This document shows, piece after piece, positions 1 through 12,600 of a DNA stretch of 64,000 bases. The notes beneath the pieces are model-generated. The model saw nothing but the letters and a program-made list of their open reading frames with translations. It was not told where the DNA came from and ran no database searches. The number at the start of each line of letters is the position of its first letter. Within the stretch, counting starts at the first letter, position 1. Both the position numbers and the translations under genes were made by a program. This DNA is from Calonectria ilicicola (Eukaryota; Ascomycota; Sordariomycetes; Hypocreales; Nectriaceae): the NCBI GenBank assembly GCA_020809705.1, contig CP085828.1:682001-746000 (forward strand), in the 5' to 3' direction.

Positions 1-2189
1 CAGTTGAGTGAAATGGCAACCCGGACTCTCTCCGGCCAATCCATTGTTGTCTCGCCCAACCCCGCATCAAAGGGGCGGCGCACACGCACAGCGAGTGAGC
101 GAGAGACTAGGTAGACGGTTCGTACAACAGTATAGCTACCTGCCTATGTAGCCACCTAAAGGGGACATAACCGGCGGACTTCCCTTAGATGCCACCACCC
201 CTCTACCGAAACTGGGCTGGTTGGTTGCGGTTGTGCTACTGCGCCTATGCGTGCGCACCTACATACATAGTATCCATTACCCAACTAGCCTCGAAACGAG
301 TTTAAAAATAAAAAAAACTGGGAACCTGCTCATGACCAGCAAAGGAACCTATCCATCCGCCGCCCAACAACCCATTCGCTGACCTGGCGACCCCGTTCTG
401 GACCGCGCGTAACCCGAGTCGGACACGGCTAGGATTCGAGGCCTGCCACCTAAAGAGACGCTGCTTGCTGTATCCAGCTGGTTTCAACCCCGTCCCCATA
501 GTCGTAGAAGACGACATCGCTCGTCTAAGCGCATTTCTCTTGCCCCCGCCTCTATCTGTGCTTTCCAAGGTCCATCTGACCCCCCTTTTTTTTTTTCTTC
601 CCCTCCCCACAACCCCGCGCGGGCGCAATGCAAACAGGTGCGTTGTTCCAAAAAGTCTAGGGTAAGCCTCCTTTGCGGGCGACAACTGGACGCCGTAAAA
701 GCGCTCTGCTTGGTACTGGCACGCAACCACTAGGGCCATAAAAAAACCACCACTCACGATCGGTGGAGTCACCTCGTGGGCTCCAGGAAGGGCTGCAAGG
801 CGTTTGCTCCGCCTTCTTATGCAGCCTCTTCTTTGTACAGTGTCGATATCTCTCTCTATGACTCTTACTTCTGCTTGCTTTTCTTCTGCCGCCCGCCTCT
901 CCTCCCCCTGTCAGACCCTGTCGTTTGCCTCGTGCTATTCATGTTGCATGTTCCCAGTTGCCGGCCCTCGCACTCACGCACGTCTCTGACTGCCGGGCTC
1001 CCGGTGTACTAGGCCCGAGAAGACCCGATACTACTGTAATAACGAGGGATGAGGCATGGGCAGCCAAGAGTCTTACACGGTACGGCTTGTCACTTGAGCC
1101 CATTGGTGCAACCACGATGAGGCTGTTGTATGTGGTGCGTGTGTGTGCATATGCGAGGACAAGCGACGCGGTTGGCTTGGCTCAGGGTAGCTGTTGCAAA
1201 GCTTGGTGTCCCTCCTCCACCTCGTAAAAGCGCACAATGAAACAGGGAAGTAAAAAAAAAAAGCTTAGCGGATCTATCTGGAAAGCTGCCGAGGCTCACA
1301 GGGTTCAGGAGAACGAGGCATATGCTGGCTCTGGCCCAGTAAATGCTGCCGTGGGCAAAAAGTTGCTGGCAAGACTTCTATAATGGCTGCTAGAACACGG
1401 GCCGAGCCCAATGGTTCGATGGCCCCTGCAATGCTACCCCATAACACCACCACTGACTCCAAAAGCTATCTTCGAGTCGTGAGCTGTCCTGGCTGGGCAG
1501 TAGCGACTCGCGCATTTCTCCCACCGGTTTTGGCAGCATCCAAGGGGCCACAAGCCGAAGCCCCCGAAACGCCGTACAGGACCATCGCCGTTGCAAGCGA
1601 GCCTATGAGCACGCCCGCATGACCGCGGGCGAAAAAAAAAACCAAACCCGCTCCTCCTCCTCCAGCCGGGGTGGGAAATATGCGGAGGGGAACACTCAGC
1701 AATGGGGGCGGGGGAGATGAATAAACATGTATACAGTACCAGCTCCAAGGTAAACGAATAGCTGCTGCAGTTGCAGCAGCCTGTAGATAGATAGATCGGC
1801 ATCAAGGAACCTGCGTTCGAGAGCAAGGCAGCACCCGCGCCTGGCATCCCGGAGCGACAGCCCAGGACCGGCCTTGCATTGGCCCCGATGCAACTCAAGG
1901 CCTTGGCTTGCGGCACACTCCAGCTCTGGTCGCCCGCCAACCAGCCCGCCACCACCAGCTTGCGGGGGGGAGCGTTGCTCGGCCGGCGTTACGTGGCTCC
2001 CTTTGGCCTCACCCATGGCTCGGTCCTCCGAGGGTCATTTGAGCCTCCATGACACTGCTGATCTCCTGCCCGCCTTGACGACGTGTAGCTGCAGGCGCCT
2101 GTGTGGTGCCACGAGCCAGAGGCCGTCTTTTCGGCTAGCTGGGTGCTGCTAACCAGGAAGAGGGGACGTCTTGTTGTTGCTTGTGCATG

Positions 2190-2300
2190 AAGATGTGCAT
2201 GTCCATGTATGTACGTATGTCTATGTCTATGTATGTACGTATGTCCATGTACGTATGTCAATGTCCATGTATGTGTATATCCATGTGCATATCCATATGC
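2190..2300. repeat. TGTATG/TCCATG-type degenerate microsatellite
   Basis: Short units such as TGTATG, TACGTATG and TCCATG alternate over about 110 bp. The array is imperfect and lies in non-coding sequence. Confidence 0.75.
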
Positions 2301-3618
2301 AGCTGCAATGCCAGTTGAAACACGAGCGGCACCGGTTTACAATCCTATACGAAACAGGCAATTGTTTTCAACCTGAGCCATGTGATTTGACATTGTCCTA
2401 TCTCACATGGGATCGTGTAGACGCGGGGGGCAAATGTCTAGCATCGTCTTTTTCCCCTTTCCTTTTTCTCACCTATATTCCTCTTGATACTGCTTTTTTT
2501 TTTTTCGTAGCCTATCAAAAGACTAACAGATGTAGAAGTATATACCAATCAATTAGTTGGGAATGCACACGCGACGGCCACCTATGTCGCAATACGGGAT
2601 GAGTTTGTTGTGAGTCAATAGGCCAGAGTCTATCAAAAAAACCACGCAGCTCAAATGCGTCCCTGTGTGAATATTGTCGAGAACCGCGCTTATACGCTGT
2701 CCGAGTTCTAACCCAGAAGCGTCTTTGGGAAACGGGATTACTCCTCTGGGACTCTAGTTTCGCCAAAATCGGAAGGCTTTTCCTTTTCCTCCACTTGCCG
2801 CTCCATTTCTATCGGCGCCCCATCTAAGGCAGAGGCCTCATTTTGATGCCCTGAAAATCTACCCGCACATGTGGGGAGCTGTTGGCCATTCCTTTGACAT
2901 CGTGCCCTTAGATCCTGTGCCTAGCACTTTCTAATCCGCCGAGATCTTGCATGAATACATGGGTCTAAAGTGCTCACGGAGATTATGGACAAAAATTCCA
3001 TCAAACTTGAACCTCAAAAGACCAAAACAGTAACCAAGCATCATGAGTCCTCGGCCTGCATCGGTCCTCCGAAAGTTGACATGGTTGTTCCAACCGGCAA
3101 TCACAAAAAGGTTACTATCGGGTGAGAATGAAACAGGGTTGATTGCTTCTGATCGCCAAGAAAACGTGCAACCGGCTTAGTTCCTTGGCTATGATCCTGC
3201 AAGTACACGGTATAGTCGACACTGGCTGAGACAAGGCGTTCCGCAACCTGGCCTTGGGACCTCCAGCTCTTATCAAGCCGCTTATTTGTCTTGTTTCGGT
3301 TTCACTCATCACCAGGCATGGGAGCGTGATCGAAAAACCTGGTCTGCAGGAAAAAATCGGAAGAGAGAGCCAGGTGATTGACTCAGTGGTGTGCAAAGAT
3401 AGCTTGCGCAACTGTTTTATACTGGCACCTGGTGGGAAGTTCTGCGGTAGATGAATCCTGTGCTATCCCATCAAACATGAGCGATGCCGCCCTTGTGGCT
3501 GGAAGATGTTTTGTTAGTCCAGTGTTGGTAACCTGCATCTAAAGTAGCATCCTTGCTGCTACTGTGACCCGAGGTATTCCGTCTCTCCACAGATGATAGG
3601 GTTCCCATGGAATACTGG

Positions 3619-3909
3619 TCACCCATTTGTGTGTTCCGTTGGTGGACCCCCCACGGCCTTCCCGGTCTCCGGGTTCCAAAGGCGGAGTGATTGGGACATG
3701 CTTCCGGTCGTCAGCCTCCCCTCATCCGGTGACAGGGCTATGCAGAGCGCCCACCCAGTGCGACCGTCAAATGTGAACCCAGAGAGCCCATTTCGGAATC
3801 TCATCATGACCGAGAGACCGTTGGAATGGAGGCTACTCATAACCGAAATGGTTTCGCCATGGCTCGGCATTCTGTGCGACATGCAGATGACGACATGGAC
3901 AATAAACAC
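3619..3909 (-). pseudogene. WD40-repeat relic
   Basis: The minus-strand frame encodes a string typical of a WD40 blade: an ALCIALSPDEGRL-like strand, TTGSMSQSLRLWNPETGK, then GGPP and a histidine before a stop. Upstream in the same frame lies a second, worse blade-like stretch (SHGETISV). Long arrays of such blades form the C-terminal part of many fungal NACHT/WD40 (NLR-like) proteins. No complete gene, start or upstream NTPase could be assembled around it, so I read it as a decayed fragment. It could instead be an exon of a gene I failed to assemble. Confidence 0.5.
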
Positions 3910-5618
3910 GACCTGCGGTTCCGCAATGAGGGTGGCAGCTGTCTCAGAGGGATCTTAAATGCAACAACGGCGAACACATGGGGCGGCTCGGTTAGATGCT
4001 GATCATAAATGATATCGGTTACGGACGTTTAGATTCGCAATCCATTGAGGAGTACCTATTCCTTTTCCTGCAATGTGAGTTAGCCGGACAAGAGCTTACG
4101 TGGTATACCGGGAATTCATGCTCCCGTGCCAAGAGTGTTACCAACGCCACATTTTCTTTTCCGATGCATTTGTCAAAGGATGAATTTCGATGACATTAGT
4201 TATGAGCTCGTCTTTGTCTCATCCAATATGTCAACAAATCTTGTTTTTTAAACCTTGTCACGGGTCTGGAGATCGCAGTTTTGTCTTCCCGAACTTGCCA
4301 CCTCCCATTGCGTCTTTTGGAAAACGGAGGCACGATAGTTGCCATCCTTGACGATCATTTGGAGTTGCGGGGGAATATTTATGGTGGAGAAGTTGGAAAG
4401 ATAGAGTTCTTTCCCACGTCGAATGGGCCATGATCGCCGTGGAGCACCTGACTTCATGTGAACTTTACATAACCAGACCTAGCCACAGAGACCTCAGCCA
4501 CATATGGTTCTTTCGAATTGGGAAATCCTATGGTGTGCATAAGTTGCACAAAACTTTCGTTAGCTTCAAGAGTTTACGAGGAGAATGGCCTTTTCCTTAG
4601 GATAAATATCTAGGAGAGTTCTGTCTAATATTATGTTTTATTATTAGTTATTATTGAGGGAAATATCTGAAAATCTCACTTTCCTAAATTTATGAGCTTG
4701 ATAGGAGTTAATTAATAAAGTTTGCTTTGGTTAAGCGTTCCTGAAAACCACTTTATAAACTTGGCAATAGCTTAACCAAGAAACCTGCAAAATTGTGTTG
4801 ATTTCTACAAATAAAAGTAGAATGAATTCTCCCCCTATATGATTCCCATTCGTGCATAGGGTGTATGGCTCTATTTGCCATCTTGGTGACCACATCACGA
4901 CAACATTCCAATAAACAAAGGATGGTCCCTAGAGGAACATTACTCTCCTGATCGTCATCGTTTGGGACTGCTGTGCAATCAAACAGCGCCAAGCAGAAAG
5001 CATCATTTAGACGGTGATAAAAAAAAATGTGCAAGCCGTGCAACTCTATACAGATGGCATCTCATAATAGCAAAAGCACTACCCCGTCCAACAGGATAGG
5101 CAGCGTCAAAGCTTGGCAAGTAAAGTTTAACCGTCACATTAGCCAGTACATCGAAAAGGGGGCAGATTTTTATTGATATGGGCTGTTGTGTCTGTCCAGA
5201 TATATCGCCCTGTCAAATTACATGTATTCCGACCCTTTTGGCGGGCTATTGAGATGCCGGTTTCTGGGATTAGGATGGCGTGGGCTTGTGATGTTGAACT
5301 TTCATCTTCTAATGTATGCTGGAGCGTCGTTAGAAGTAAGGATACGGGGATATCATGACCATTTCTTCATGAGAACTTTGAGAAGAGCACTCCCCAGCGC
5401 ATGAAGCCATGCGATGGCGGGGCAGATGGCAAAATCAGACAAAATTTGGCGGTGAGGCGCAATGGATACGCTAACATAACCAGCGGGAACCCCCACATGT
5501 TCCCGTTAAGGAACCCAAAAAGCAAGCACAGACAAAGGACCCTTCCTACATTTTGCTTATCGTTATCAAAAAAAAAAACTTAATGAGCGCCAGTTCCGTT
5601 GCAACGCCTACGATCCCT

Positions 5619-6727
5619 TCATCCAGCCTGCTGCGCGCCCTGCGACGAGCGCCCGCGGATACGCTTTGGCGGGCCAGGGTAATGTTGGAACGCGGGCATG
5701 TCCATTCCAGGAACGGGTATTGGGGTTTGCTGGGGGTTTTGCGGTAGATAGAGCTGGGACTGCATCATAGCTTGAGCCTGAGCTTGGGCCTGCGCTTGAG
5801 CTTGAGCTTGTGCTTGGGCTTGGACTTGGGCATCCTGTTGTGGTAGCGACTGTTGCGGCACATGCTGTTGCGGCTGTGGCTGCTGCTGTTGCTGGGGTGG
5901 CTGCTGTTGCGGCGGCTGCTGCTGAACCTGGAGCTGTTGCTGCTGGTTTTGCTCAGCCTGTCTTCGTTGGCGGGCCCGCTGCTTATTTGCGGAGGAATGT
6001 CGCTTGCCCTCCTCGATCTGGCGGTGTCGCTTATCTTGCGCTTCCTGTCTCTTCTGCCGCTGCATGTCCTCGTTCTGGACCGCGTAAATGGCGGCGATCC
6101 TCAGCTGGAGTTGCGAAAGGATGCCTAGACGATCTGGTTGCGACATTTTACGGTATTCGCCTTTGAACTGATGAAACGTATCGCCCGTGAGGCGGAGAAC
6201 AGCATTTGAGACGCCAGCTACCTGAATGGCGGCCGAGGTTTCGGCGTCGGGTTGCGGCGCATCGTCTACATTCATTAGACACACGAAAGCATAAAATGCC
6301 AATCCTTCTCACCTTCCAGATCCTCCACATCATTGTTCTCGTCTTCGCTGGCAGGCTCGGGGGTAGGGGGCTCTGGCGTGCCAGGTTCGTGGTTGTGCTG
6401 GTCGCAGGTGATGGTCAAAACCCAACCGCCCATGGTCTTGCGGTGCACTGCCTTGGCCTTCCACGGGCAGTCCGTCTTCTTGGTTGTCGTCTTGTGCTTC
6501 GTGGCCATGCACCGATACGGCCTGCCGCCTCGATCGCAGACCAGATCGCACCGGACGATATCGTTACCCGGGATGTCGGCACCACCCACCTTGCCGCGAT
6601 GGGAGCGGGCCTTGACAATTTTGTAGCCATCCTTTTCCATGCGGTCATTCAGCTCCTTGAAGAGATCCTCGTAAGAGTTGAATATGCCTGAATGAGGCAC
6701 CGAGACGGCCTCGAGGATGCCAAACAT
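5619..6727 (-). CDS. FAR1-like DNA-binding domain protein, glutamine-rich C-terminus
   Basis: Two exons, 6727-6313 and 6265-5619, joined across a 47-nt GTGAGA...TAG intron in phase 1, give 353 residues. Residues about 15-110 look like a FAR1/WRKY-GCM1-type zinc-binding DNA-binding domain: YKIVKARSHRGK, a VRCDLVCDRGG stretch, TTKKTDCPWKAKA and a terminal CDQHNHEP, giving the C...C...HxH ligand pattern. The second half has a basic coiled segment (KRQEAQDKRHRQIEEGKRH) and then long Gln and Ala-Gln tracts encoded by CAG-rich sequence. No transposase core is present, so this is probably a stand-alone transcription factor of transposase origin. It is divergent from MSH4 across 425 bp. The fold assignment is by motif only and the targets are unknown. 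Confidence 0.75.
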
Positions 6728-7152
6728 GGCGGGCTTGAGACGCGATCAACGCGTTTGGCGCTCAACGATGTGTGGATTTGCCCGTCGACCGGTGTCAGGC
6801 GTAGGCGTCGTTGCGGCGTCGCGGGGAAGTTTTGGTGAAGAATTTCCGATCCGCCCGGCTAAGCCTCGGTTGGGGGACCCTTCCTCAGTCGCTCCCAACG
6901 CTGCAGAGGGCAGGCACCCAGGCATCCTTGTGATGTGATTTCGGTAAACAATGCCTTGCCGTGATTCGCGATTGTGTCAACTTTGAATTCTGACCGTTTT
7001 TGTCGGAATTTCCAGTAATCGGCGCTGGAAATAGGCCCATGGATGCTGGGCCTACACAGGACTTTGCTCTGCTATACACCCTTTTTTCACTTACACGCTC
7101 AGCACTGACACGATAGAACTGTAAACTCTACTGCGGTCGAGCCACCAATACC
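6728..7152. promoter_or_regulatory. divergent promoter, FAR1-like gene / msh4
   Basis: These 425 bp separate two start codons facing away from each other. Near the FAR1-like start, 6749-6761 contains ACGCGT running directly into TTTGGCGC, which match the MCB and E2F-type consensus of G1/S and meiotic gene control. No other clear element was seen. Confidence 0.5.
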
Positions 7153-10028
7153 ATGTCTCACCCGTCGTCCTCGTACCTATCTTCTTCTTCAAGGGCTCCG
7201 AGCCGAGTATCATCGAGCTATTTCGCCGATAATGGACGCCAGTCGCGAAGTGATCGTTCCTCCCTGCCAAGTGGCCGTGGCAATAGAAGACCCCAAACTG
7301 CCATCAGCGCGAGTTCTGCTTATACTCCAATGCCAACCACGTCTCGCCCATCCACCGTTCGTCCTGGAACTCGGCCGAATACTGCTTCGGGGCGCAAGTC
7401 ACGCACCGCTACAACTTCTTCTGTCCTGGGCCTCACTGAAGCGCATAGTATTGTGTGTGCCGTTAGCGAAGCCCGCGCTGTTTCTCCAGCTGTCGGTGTT
7501 GCTTTAGTTGACGTTTCCATCGGTGAAGTCATCCTTAGCCAAATATGTGACAACCAATCCTACGTAAAGAGTATTCACAAGATCCAGATGGCGACACCAT
7601 CTCGTATTCTCTTCATGTCAACCGCTTGTCTCCCGAATGCTCCCAGCACATTGTTTTCCCTTGTTCAGGAACTTATTCCGGAAGCGCAATTAGACGCCTT
7701 GGATCGATCAGCCTGGTCTGAGGCAGATGGCCTAGATTTTATCCAGGAACTGGCATTCAAGGACGACATCGAGCCGCTCAAGGTGGCGGCCCAAGGAAAG
7801 TATTACGCCATTAGTTCTTTCGCTGCTGTAAGTACAGACATGGTTAGTCGGGGTGATTTAACAAATCACTCACGAAGATTTAGGCAATGAAGTACATTCA
7901 AAGTCATTTCTCGATTAATTTTTCTCCGCATTCGCTTCGGATCCGATATAGGCCCAGTGAAGACACAATGATGATTGACATATCGGCTATTCAGTCCCTC
8001 GAGATCATGCAAAATCTACGCAATTCCAAATCCAAAGAGTCTTTATTTGGACTTTTGAACCACACATCCACCCCAATGGGTTCTAGAATGCTTCGAAGCA
8101 ACATTCTTCAACCTCCAACATGTCCCGACTCGTTCATCATTCCTCGATACGATGCGCTGGAGGAACTAACAGTAAATGAGGAAATGTTTCGCGAAATTCG
8201 GAAAGGTATGATGTATATTGGTTGGTAACTGGGCTTGTTCTAACACACTCAGCGTTGAAAGAGTTTCATGACATCGAACGATTATTGACCAAGGTAAACT
8301 AGATGAGTTCTTAGATATACGACTGACCTAACCGCTACAGCTAATTATTATGCCTTCATCGGCCGACGTTCAGCAGGTCGAGGAGCAGATTAATCATGTC
8401 TTGATGGTGAAGAGCTTTCTGGAGGCGATCCCTAAACTGTATGCGGCGCTACAGCCAGCCAAAAGCGCATTGCTCGTCAAGATCCGTACACTCTGTCGCC
8501 CAGCAATCCGAGCTCGAACTCTGGAAAAAATCCGCACAATTATAGAAGCCGATGTCACGTTTGTAAAGTCCTCGCTAGACTTGCGCAACCAAAGAACATT
8601 CGCAGTCAGGGCTGGCATCAGCGGGATGTTGGATGTTGCACGCCAGACTTACAAGGAACTGACGGAGGAAATTCACAAGCATGTGTCCGAACTCAACGGT
8701 AGGGAGGCATGAATAGTAGGGTGAATGTCTGCTAATGATATATAGAGCAGCATGGCCTGGACGTGGCCCTCAAGTTTGACAATGGGCGAAAATACTGGCT
8801 TCGTTTCAACGCAATCGATTTCGAAAACCGCCCCCTCCCTCCTATCTTTATAAATGCTGTGCGGAAGAAGGAAAAGATCGAATGCCAGACACTCGACCTT
8901 GTGAAGCTAAATCTGCGGCTTTCAGATACATCGAACGAGGTTGTGATCAGGAGTGATGCCGTCATTCAAGGCTTGGTCAAGGATCTCAGACAGGAGGCGC
9001 CTCATCTTTTTCGGATTTGTGAATCGATCGCTCTAGTCGACATGATTTCGTCCTTTGGACAACTGGCAACTACTAGAGACTACGTTCGACCCGACATTGG
9101 TACCACGCTAGCTTTAAAGGCGGCCCGGCACCCGGTTCTTGACAAGGTACCTACGTCCTCATTCCACCATTTGCTAGCAGGACACTAACCGACATGGGAG
9201 GTCATGGCTGGCAATTTCGTGCCGAATGATTACTATTCAACGGAGCAGTACTGTTTCCACATTGTGACTGGTTGCAATATGAGTGGTAAAAGTACTTATA
9301 TACGCGCAATTGCACTTTTGCAGATCATGGCCCAAATAGGATCGTTTGTCCCTGCCGAGTACGCTGCCTTTTCAACCATAAACAATATTTTTGCTCGGGT
9401 TTCTGTCGAGGATAATATTGAAAGCAATCTATCTACATTTTCGGTCGAAATGCGGGAAATGGCTTTTATACTTCGAAACATTGACGACAAGAGTCTTGCT
9501 GTGATCGATGAGTTGGGCCGGGCAACGAGCACAAGAGATGGCCTGGCCATTGCAATTTCAATGTCTGAAGCATTGGTCCAAAGCAAGGCTTCAGTATGGT
9601 TTGCAACACATTTTACTGACTTGACGCAAGTTCTTGCGGATAGACCTGGGGTGCTGAATCTGCATCTTGCGGCTGACAGCTCTACGACAAGGGACGGACT
9701 GCCTCAGATCACCATGTTGTATAAAGCGACATCTGGGGCGTTGGCTGGCGAGGAACATTACGGCATTAACCTGGCCCGGGCAATTGGGCTGCCACAGCCG
9801 CTCATCGAGAAGGCGGAAGAAGTGGCTATGGATTTGAGACAGAAAAGGGAGGCGAACAAGCAAAGCTCTGAGTCAACAAAGTTATTGGCACGGCGCAAGC
9901 TCATCCTGAACCTTCAGGAGGCATTGAAACAGGCGAGGGACTCTGGCAGTGAGGAGGCGCTTCCGGCGTATCTCAAGCGGCTCCAAGAAGAGTTTATCCT
10001 GAGAATGGAGGAGGTAGATAATCTGTAG
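7153..10028 (+). CDS. msh4: MSH4, meiosis-specific MutS homologue
   Basis: Six exons, 7153-7827, 7884-8205, 8253-8293, 8341-8698, 8746-9146 and 9201-10028, join in frame across 47-56 nt introns to 874 residues, the usual MSH4 size. The protein starts with a Ser-rich tail that is not conserved. The ATPase domain has Walker A TGCNMSGKST near residue 622-631 and Walker B VIDELGRATSTRDG near 700, with the asparagine-methionine variant of Walker A typical of MSH4. The N-terminal mismatch-recognition domain of MSH2/3/6 is absent, as expected for this family. MSH4 pairs with MSH5 as a sliding clamp that stabilises Holliday junctions and promotes crossovers; it does not repair mismatches. Exon 3 is only 41 nt. 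The stop lies 133 bp from the convergent qa-x stop. Confidence 0.95.
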
Positions 10029-10161
10029 GTTGGAGGCACGGATGGTAATTCCCTTTGGTTTTGAGAATCATGTTACGCTTGCTAAAAGAGCATCGCTTGA
10101 AAGACCTCTATCCTGGCAAATGCTATAATTGACATTCATATTATACATTTCACATGATCGT

Positions 10162-11451
10162 CTAAGTACCAGGTCGCTGGTAGTCGAGCGTCCGAACCCT
10201 CTTCCAGACCTCGCGAACGGTTCTCTCCTGGGACTGGCGGCCGGTCTCTGTATCGGAAGGCCCCGCGGGACTAGGGATTCATTGTCAGGGGAGTGCTCCG
10301 TATGTAAATGATTGATAGGAGAACTTACCGAATAGCCAGATACAATCGACCACCGAGATGAGCTCGGGTAATTTCTGCCGTCTCGTAGTTCTCGGGTGGG
10401 TTGGCAGTTGTTATCAGACCTCCGGCCTCTTCAAGGATGGCAAAGCCAGCGGCAACGTCCCATTCCCAACAACCGCCTTCCCACCAGATATCAAAGGATC
10501 CCATGGCGGTATATGCCAGGTCCAGAGTTGCACTATAGCCGAGGGATTGTCAGCAAGGTGTCATGTTATCATCATGGACACTGTATCATACCTCCCCAAG
10601 CTGCGCACACCATGGACCATGCCACCCTTTCCGCCTCGGCCGTTGCGCTCAGCAGCCATGTTGACAAACGACTCGATCTTCCGGGTCATGTTTCCATCGG
10701 GGATATCTCGGCGATCCTTCCCCCACTCGCAGGAAAAGGTGCACCCGCTGGGAGCGTTTGCAGGCATGGGCGGTACGGGGTTGCGAATCAGCGGCAGCTT
10801 CTGCGTCTCGTTGAGCCAGGCGCCCTTGCCGGTGCAGGACGAGAAGGTTTGGTTCAGGAAGGGTGCGTTGATGACGCCGATGACAGGGATGCCCTTGACG
10901 ACGAAGGCGATGGACACGCAGAACATGGGGAACAGGTGGGTGAAGTTGACGGTGCCATCGAGGGGGTCGACGACCCAGGTCGGGCGGTCATCGACGAGAT
11001 AGTTGCGCGATGCACCGGCTGAGTACGACTCTTCGCCTAGGAAGCTATACACATGGTGGTTGTGGTCAGTTTGGGGGCGTCATGGCAAGTGGGTAGTGGT
11101 GGTGTGGTTGGTGCCCCTCACCCATGATGGGGATATTTCTTTTCGACCGACGTGCGGATGAAGTGCTCGACGTCTAAGTGGAGCAAAGCAACAGAGGGTC
11201 AATACACACACACATACACATACACCGCCGAGCAGACAGGACGGGGCCAGGGGGGGAGGAGAGCACGCACCGTTATCGGTCTTGGTCACGATATCTACCG
11301 AGTTCTCCTTCTCGACGTAGGCCACGCTCGAGGAGCCGGGATTCTGGCCGCCGTCGATGCGGCGGCGGGCAGCGGCCATGAGCATGTCGCCGGCATCCTT
11401 GCCCAATTGCACGGCGAAGGCGTAGACCTCGGAGAGCTCCTTGTCGTCCAT
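10162..11451 (-). CDS. qa-x: QA-X/QutG-type inositol monophosphatase-family phosphatase
   Basis: Five exons, 11451-11271, 11173-11122, 11044-10592, 10532-10329 and 10270-10162, join in phase to 332 residues, close to QutG length. Family metal-binding motifs are all present: GEES, VVDPLDGTVNF and WEWDVAAGFAILEEAGG. Members hydrolyse inositol monophosphate or related phosphomonoesters with Mg2+. In quinate clusters the gene (qutG in Aspergillus, qa-x in Neurospora) is co-induced, but its substrate is not settled. The start at 11451 (MDDKELSEV) fits the family N-terminus best; in-frame ATGs also lie at 11478 and 11502. It is divergent from qa-2, with a QA-1F-like palindrome between them. Confidence 0.9.
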
Positions 11452-12144
11452 GGTCGAAGAGAGAGGTAGAGCTTTCATCCAGAGGCGTCGTGTTTCCGGC
11501 AAGGTCGTGGGGTGCGGGGGGGGGACCTAAACCTTTGACGTTGCGGAGCGGAGCGGGCGTCGGCGAATCGAAGTCGACAATAGCCGCCTCAAACCGCGTG
11601 CCACTGGGCGTGATTCCGCACCTCCCGGGACCGGCAGCGGGCGGTGGGGGCGCGATCTGAGATCTGGGAGCGTGATGGCATTTTGGCGCCTTGGGATTGG
11701 GCGTCGAGGCCCTGGGAGGCGTTGGGACGGCGTCATAGCTGGCCTGGGTAAAGCTTTAACCGGAACGGTGGGGCCGCGACCCCGGAGCCCTTGGCTTTCC
11801 CAGATGGATGTTACTCCAGGGCTAGGCAGGGATGAAGGTTTCGTGCTTGGTTGAGCGCAGGCTTACACGAGACGGCGTGCTGTCAAGAAGAAGCAACTTG
11901 GCGTTTTCAGGTATATCAATGGGGAAGGGTTTGGTATGGGGGAGGGAGTAGAGAGAGCACTGCATATAGGGACAAAGATAGCAAACTCAATCTTCAAGCC
12001 AGCAGAGAAACCACTTGATCAATTCGTTGTGGAATCAAGCATTCTGTATCTGTCCATCATTCAATCGATCAATCAAGCGGTCAATTCACCAGACCAAATC
12101 CCTAAAGCATTCAAACAAACACTCAATCACTCACACTCTCCATC
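11452..12144. promoter_or_regulatory. divergent promoter qa-x / qa-2
   Basis: This 693-bp gap lies between opposite start codons. It carries one operator-like palindrome (11746-11761, listed separately). The part next to qa-2 is rich in CAAT/TCAATC repeats, probably its 5' leader. Confidence 0.6.
11746..11761. promoter_or_regulatory. candidate QA-1F binding site
   Basis: The sequence GGGTAAAGCTTTAACC is a near-perfect palindrome. It matches 13 of 16 positions of the Neurospora QA-1F consensus GGRTAARYRYTTATCC if the symmetric Y is allowed at position 14. It sits in the qa-x/qa-2 divergent promoter, the expected place. No binding evidence is available. Confidence 0.5.
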
Positions 12145-12600
12145 ATGTCTCGCCAAATCCTCCTCATCAACGGCCCCAACCTCAACCTCCTCGGCACCAG
12201 AGAACCTCACATCTACGGCTCGACCACACTCGGCGACGTCGAGTCCCTGGCCAAGTCCCAGGCCGAGGAGCTGGGAGCCAAGCTCGAGTCCTACCAGTCC
12301 AACTCGGAGGGCGCCATCGTGGACCGCATCCAGGCGGCCCGGGGCACCACAGACGCCATCGTCATCAACGCGGGGGCCTACACCCACACGAGCGTCGCCA
12401 TCCGGGATGCCCTGTCAGGCGTCGACATCCCATTTGTCGAGGTCCACGTCTCAAACGTCCACGCCCGGGAGCCCTTCCGACACCACAGCTACCTGGCCGA
12501 CAAGGCCGAGGCCGTCATCGCCGGCTTGGGCGTCTACGGGTACACTGCTGCCGTCGAGTTTGCAGTCAAGCACATGAAGCTACGAAAGGCCAAGTTGTAA
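12145..12600 (+). CDS. qa-2: catabolic 3-dehydroquinase (type II)
   Basis: A single exon of 151 residues encodes a type II dehydroquinase, which converts 3-dehydroquinate to 3-dehydroshikimate in quinate breakdown. Family signature residues are all visible: [13 protein letters not shown] with Arg19, Tyr24 in HIYG, Asn75 and His81 in [10 protein letters not shown], and His101 followed by [10 protein letters not shown]. The type II enzyme is dodecameric, cytosolic and unrelated to the type I domain of the biosynthetic AROM protein. It diverges from qa-x and converges on qa-4. Third-position C bias is strong, as expected of a highly expressed gene. No unusual features. Confidence 0.97.
   Translation: MSRQILLINGPNLNLLGTREPHIYGSTTLGDVESLAKSQAEELGAKLESYQSNSEGAIVDRIQAARGTTDAIVINAGAYTHTSVAIRDALSGVDIPFVEVHVSNVHAREPFRHHSYLADKAEAVIAGLGVYGYTAAVEFAVKHMKLRKAKL

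Larger units (their letters stand above)
1..5618. other. gene-poor region, no supportable gene
   Basis: Many open frames occur here on both strands, but none is long, none has recognisable domains along its length, and they overlap without a consistent coding strand. The stretch holds poly-T/poly-A runs (for example around 582-596 and 2495-2507), a TGTATG-type microsatellite near 2190-2300 and an AT-rich patch near 4600-4740. The only protein-like signal is a WD40 relic listed separately. The region may include distal promoter or transposon debris; nothing in it proves that. Confidence 0.6.

Noticed and set aside
1434..1955. 173-codon minus-strand frame
   Set aside because: Low-complexity, no domain, and overlapped by competing frames.
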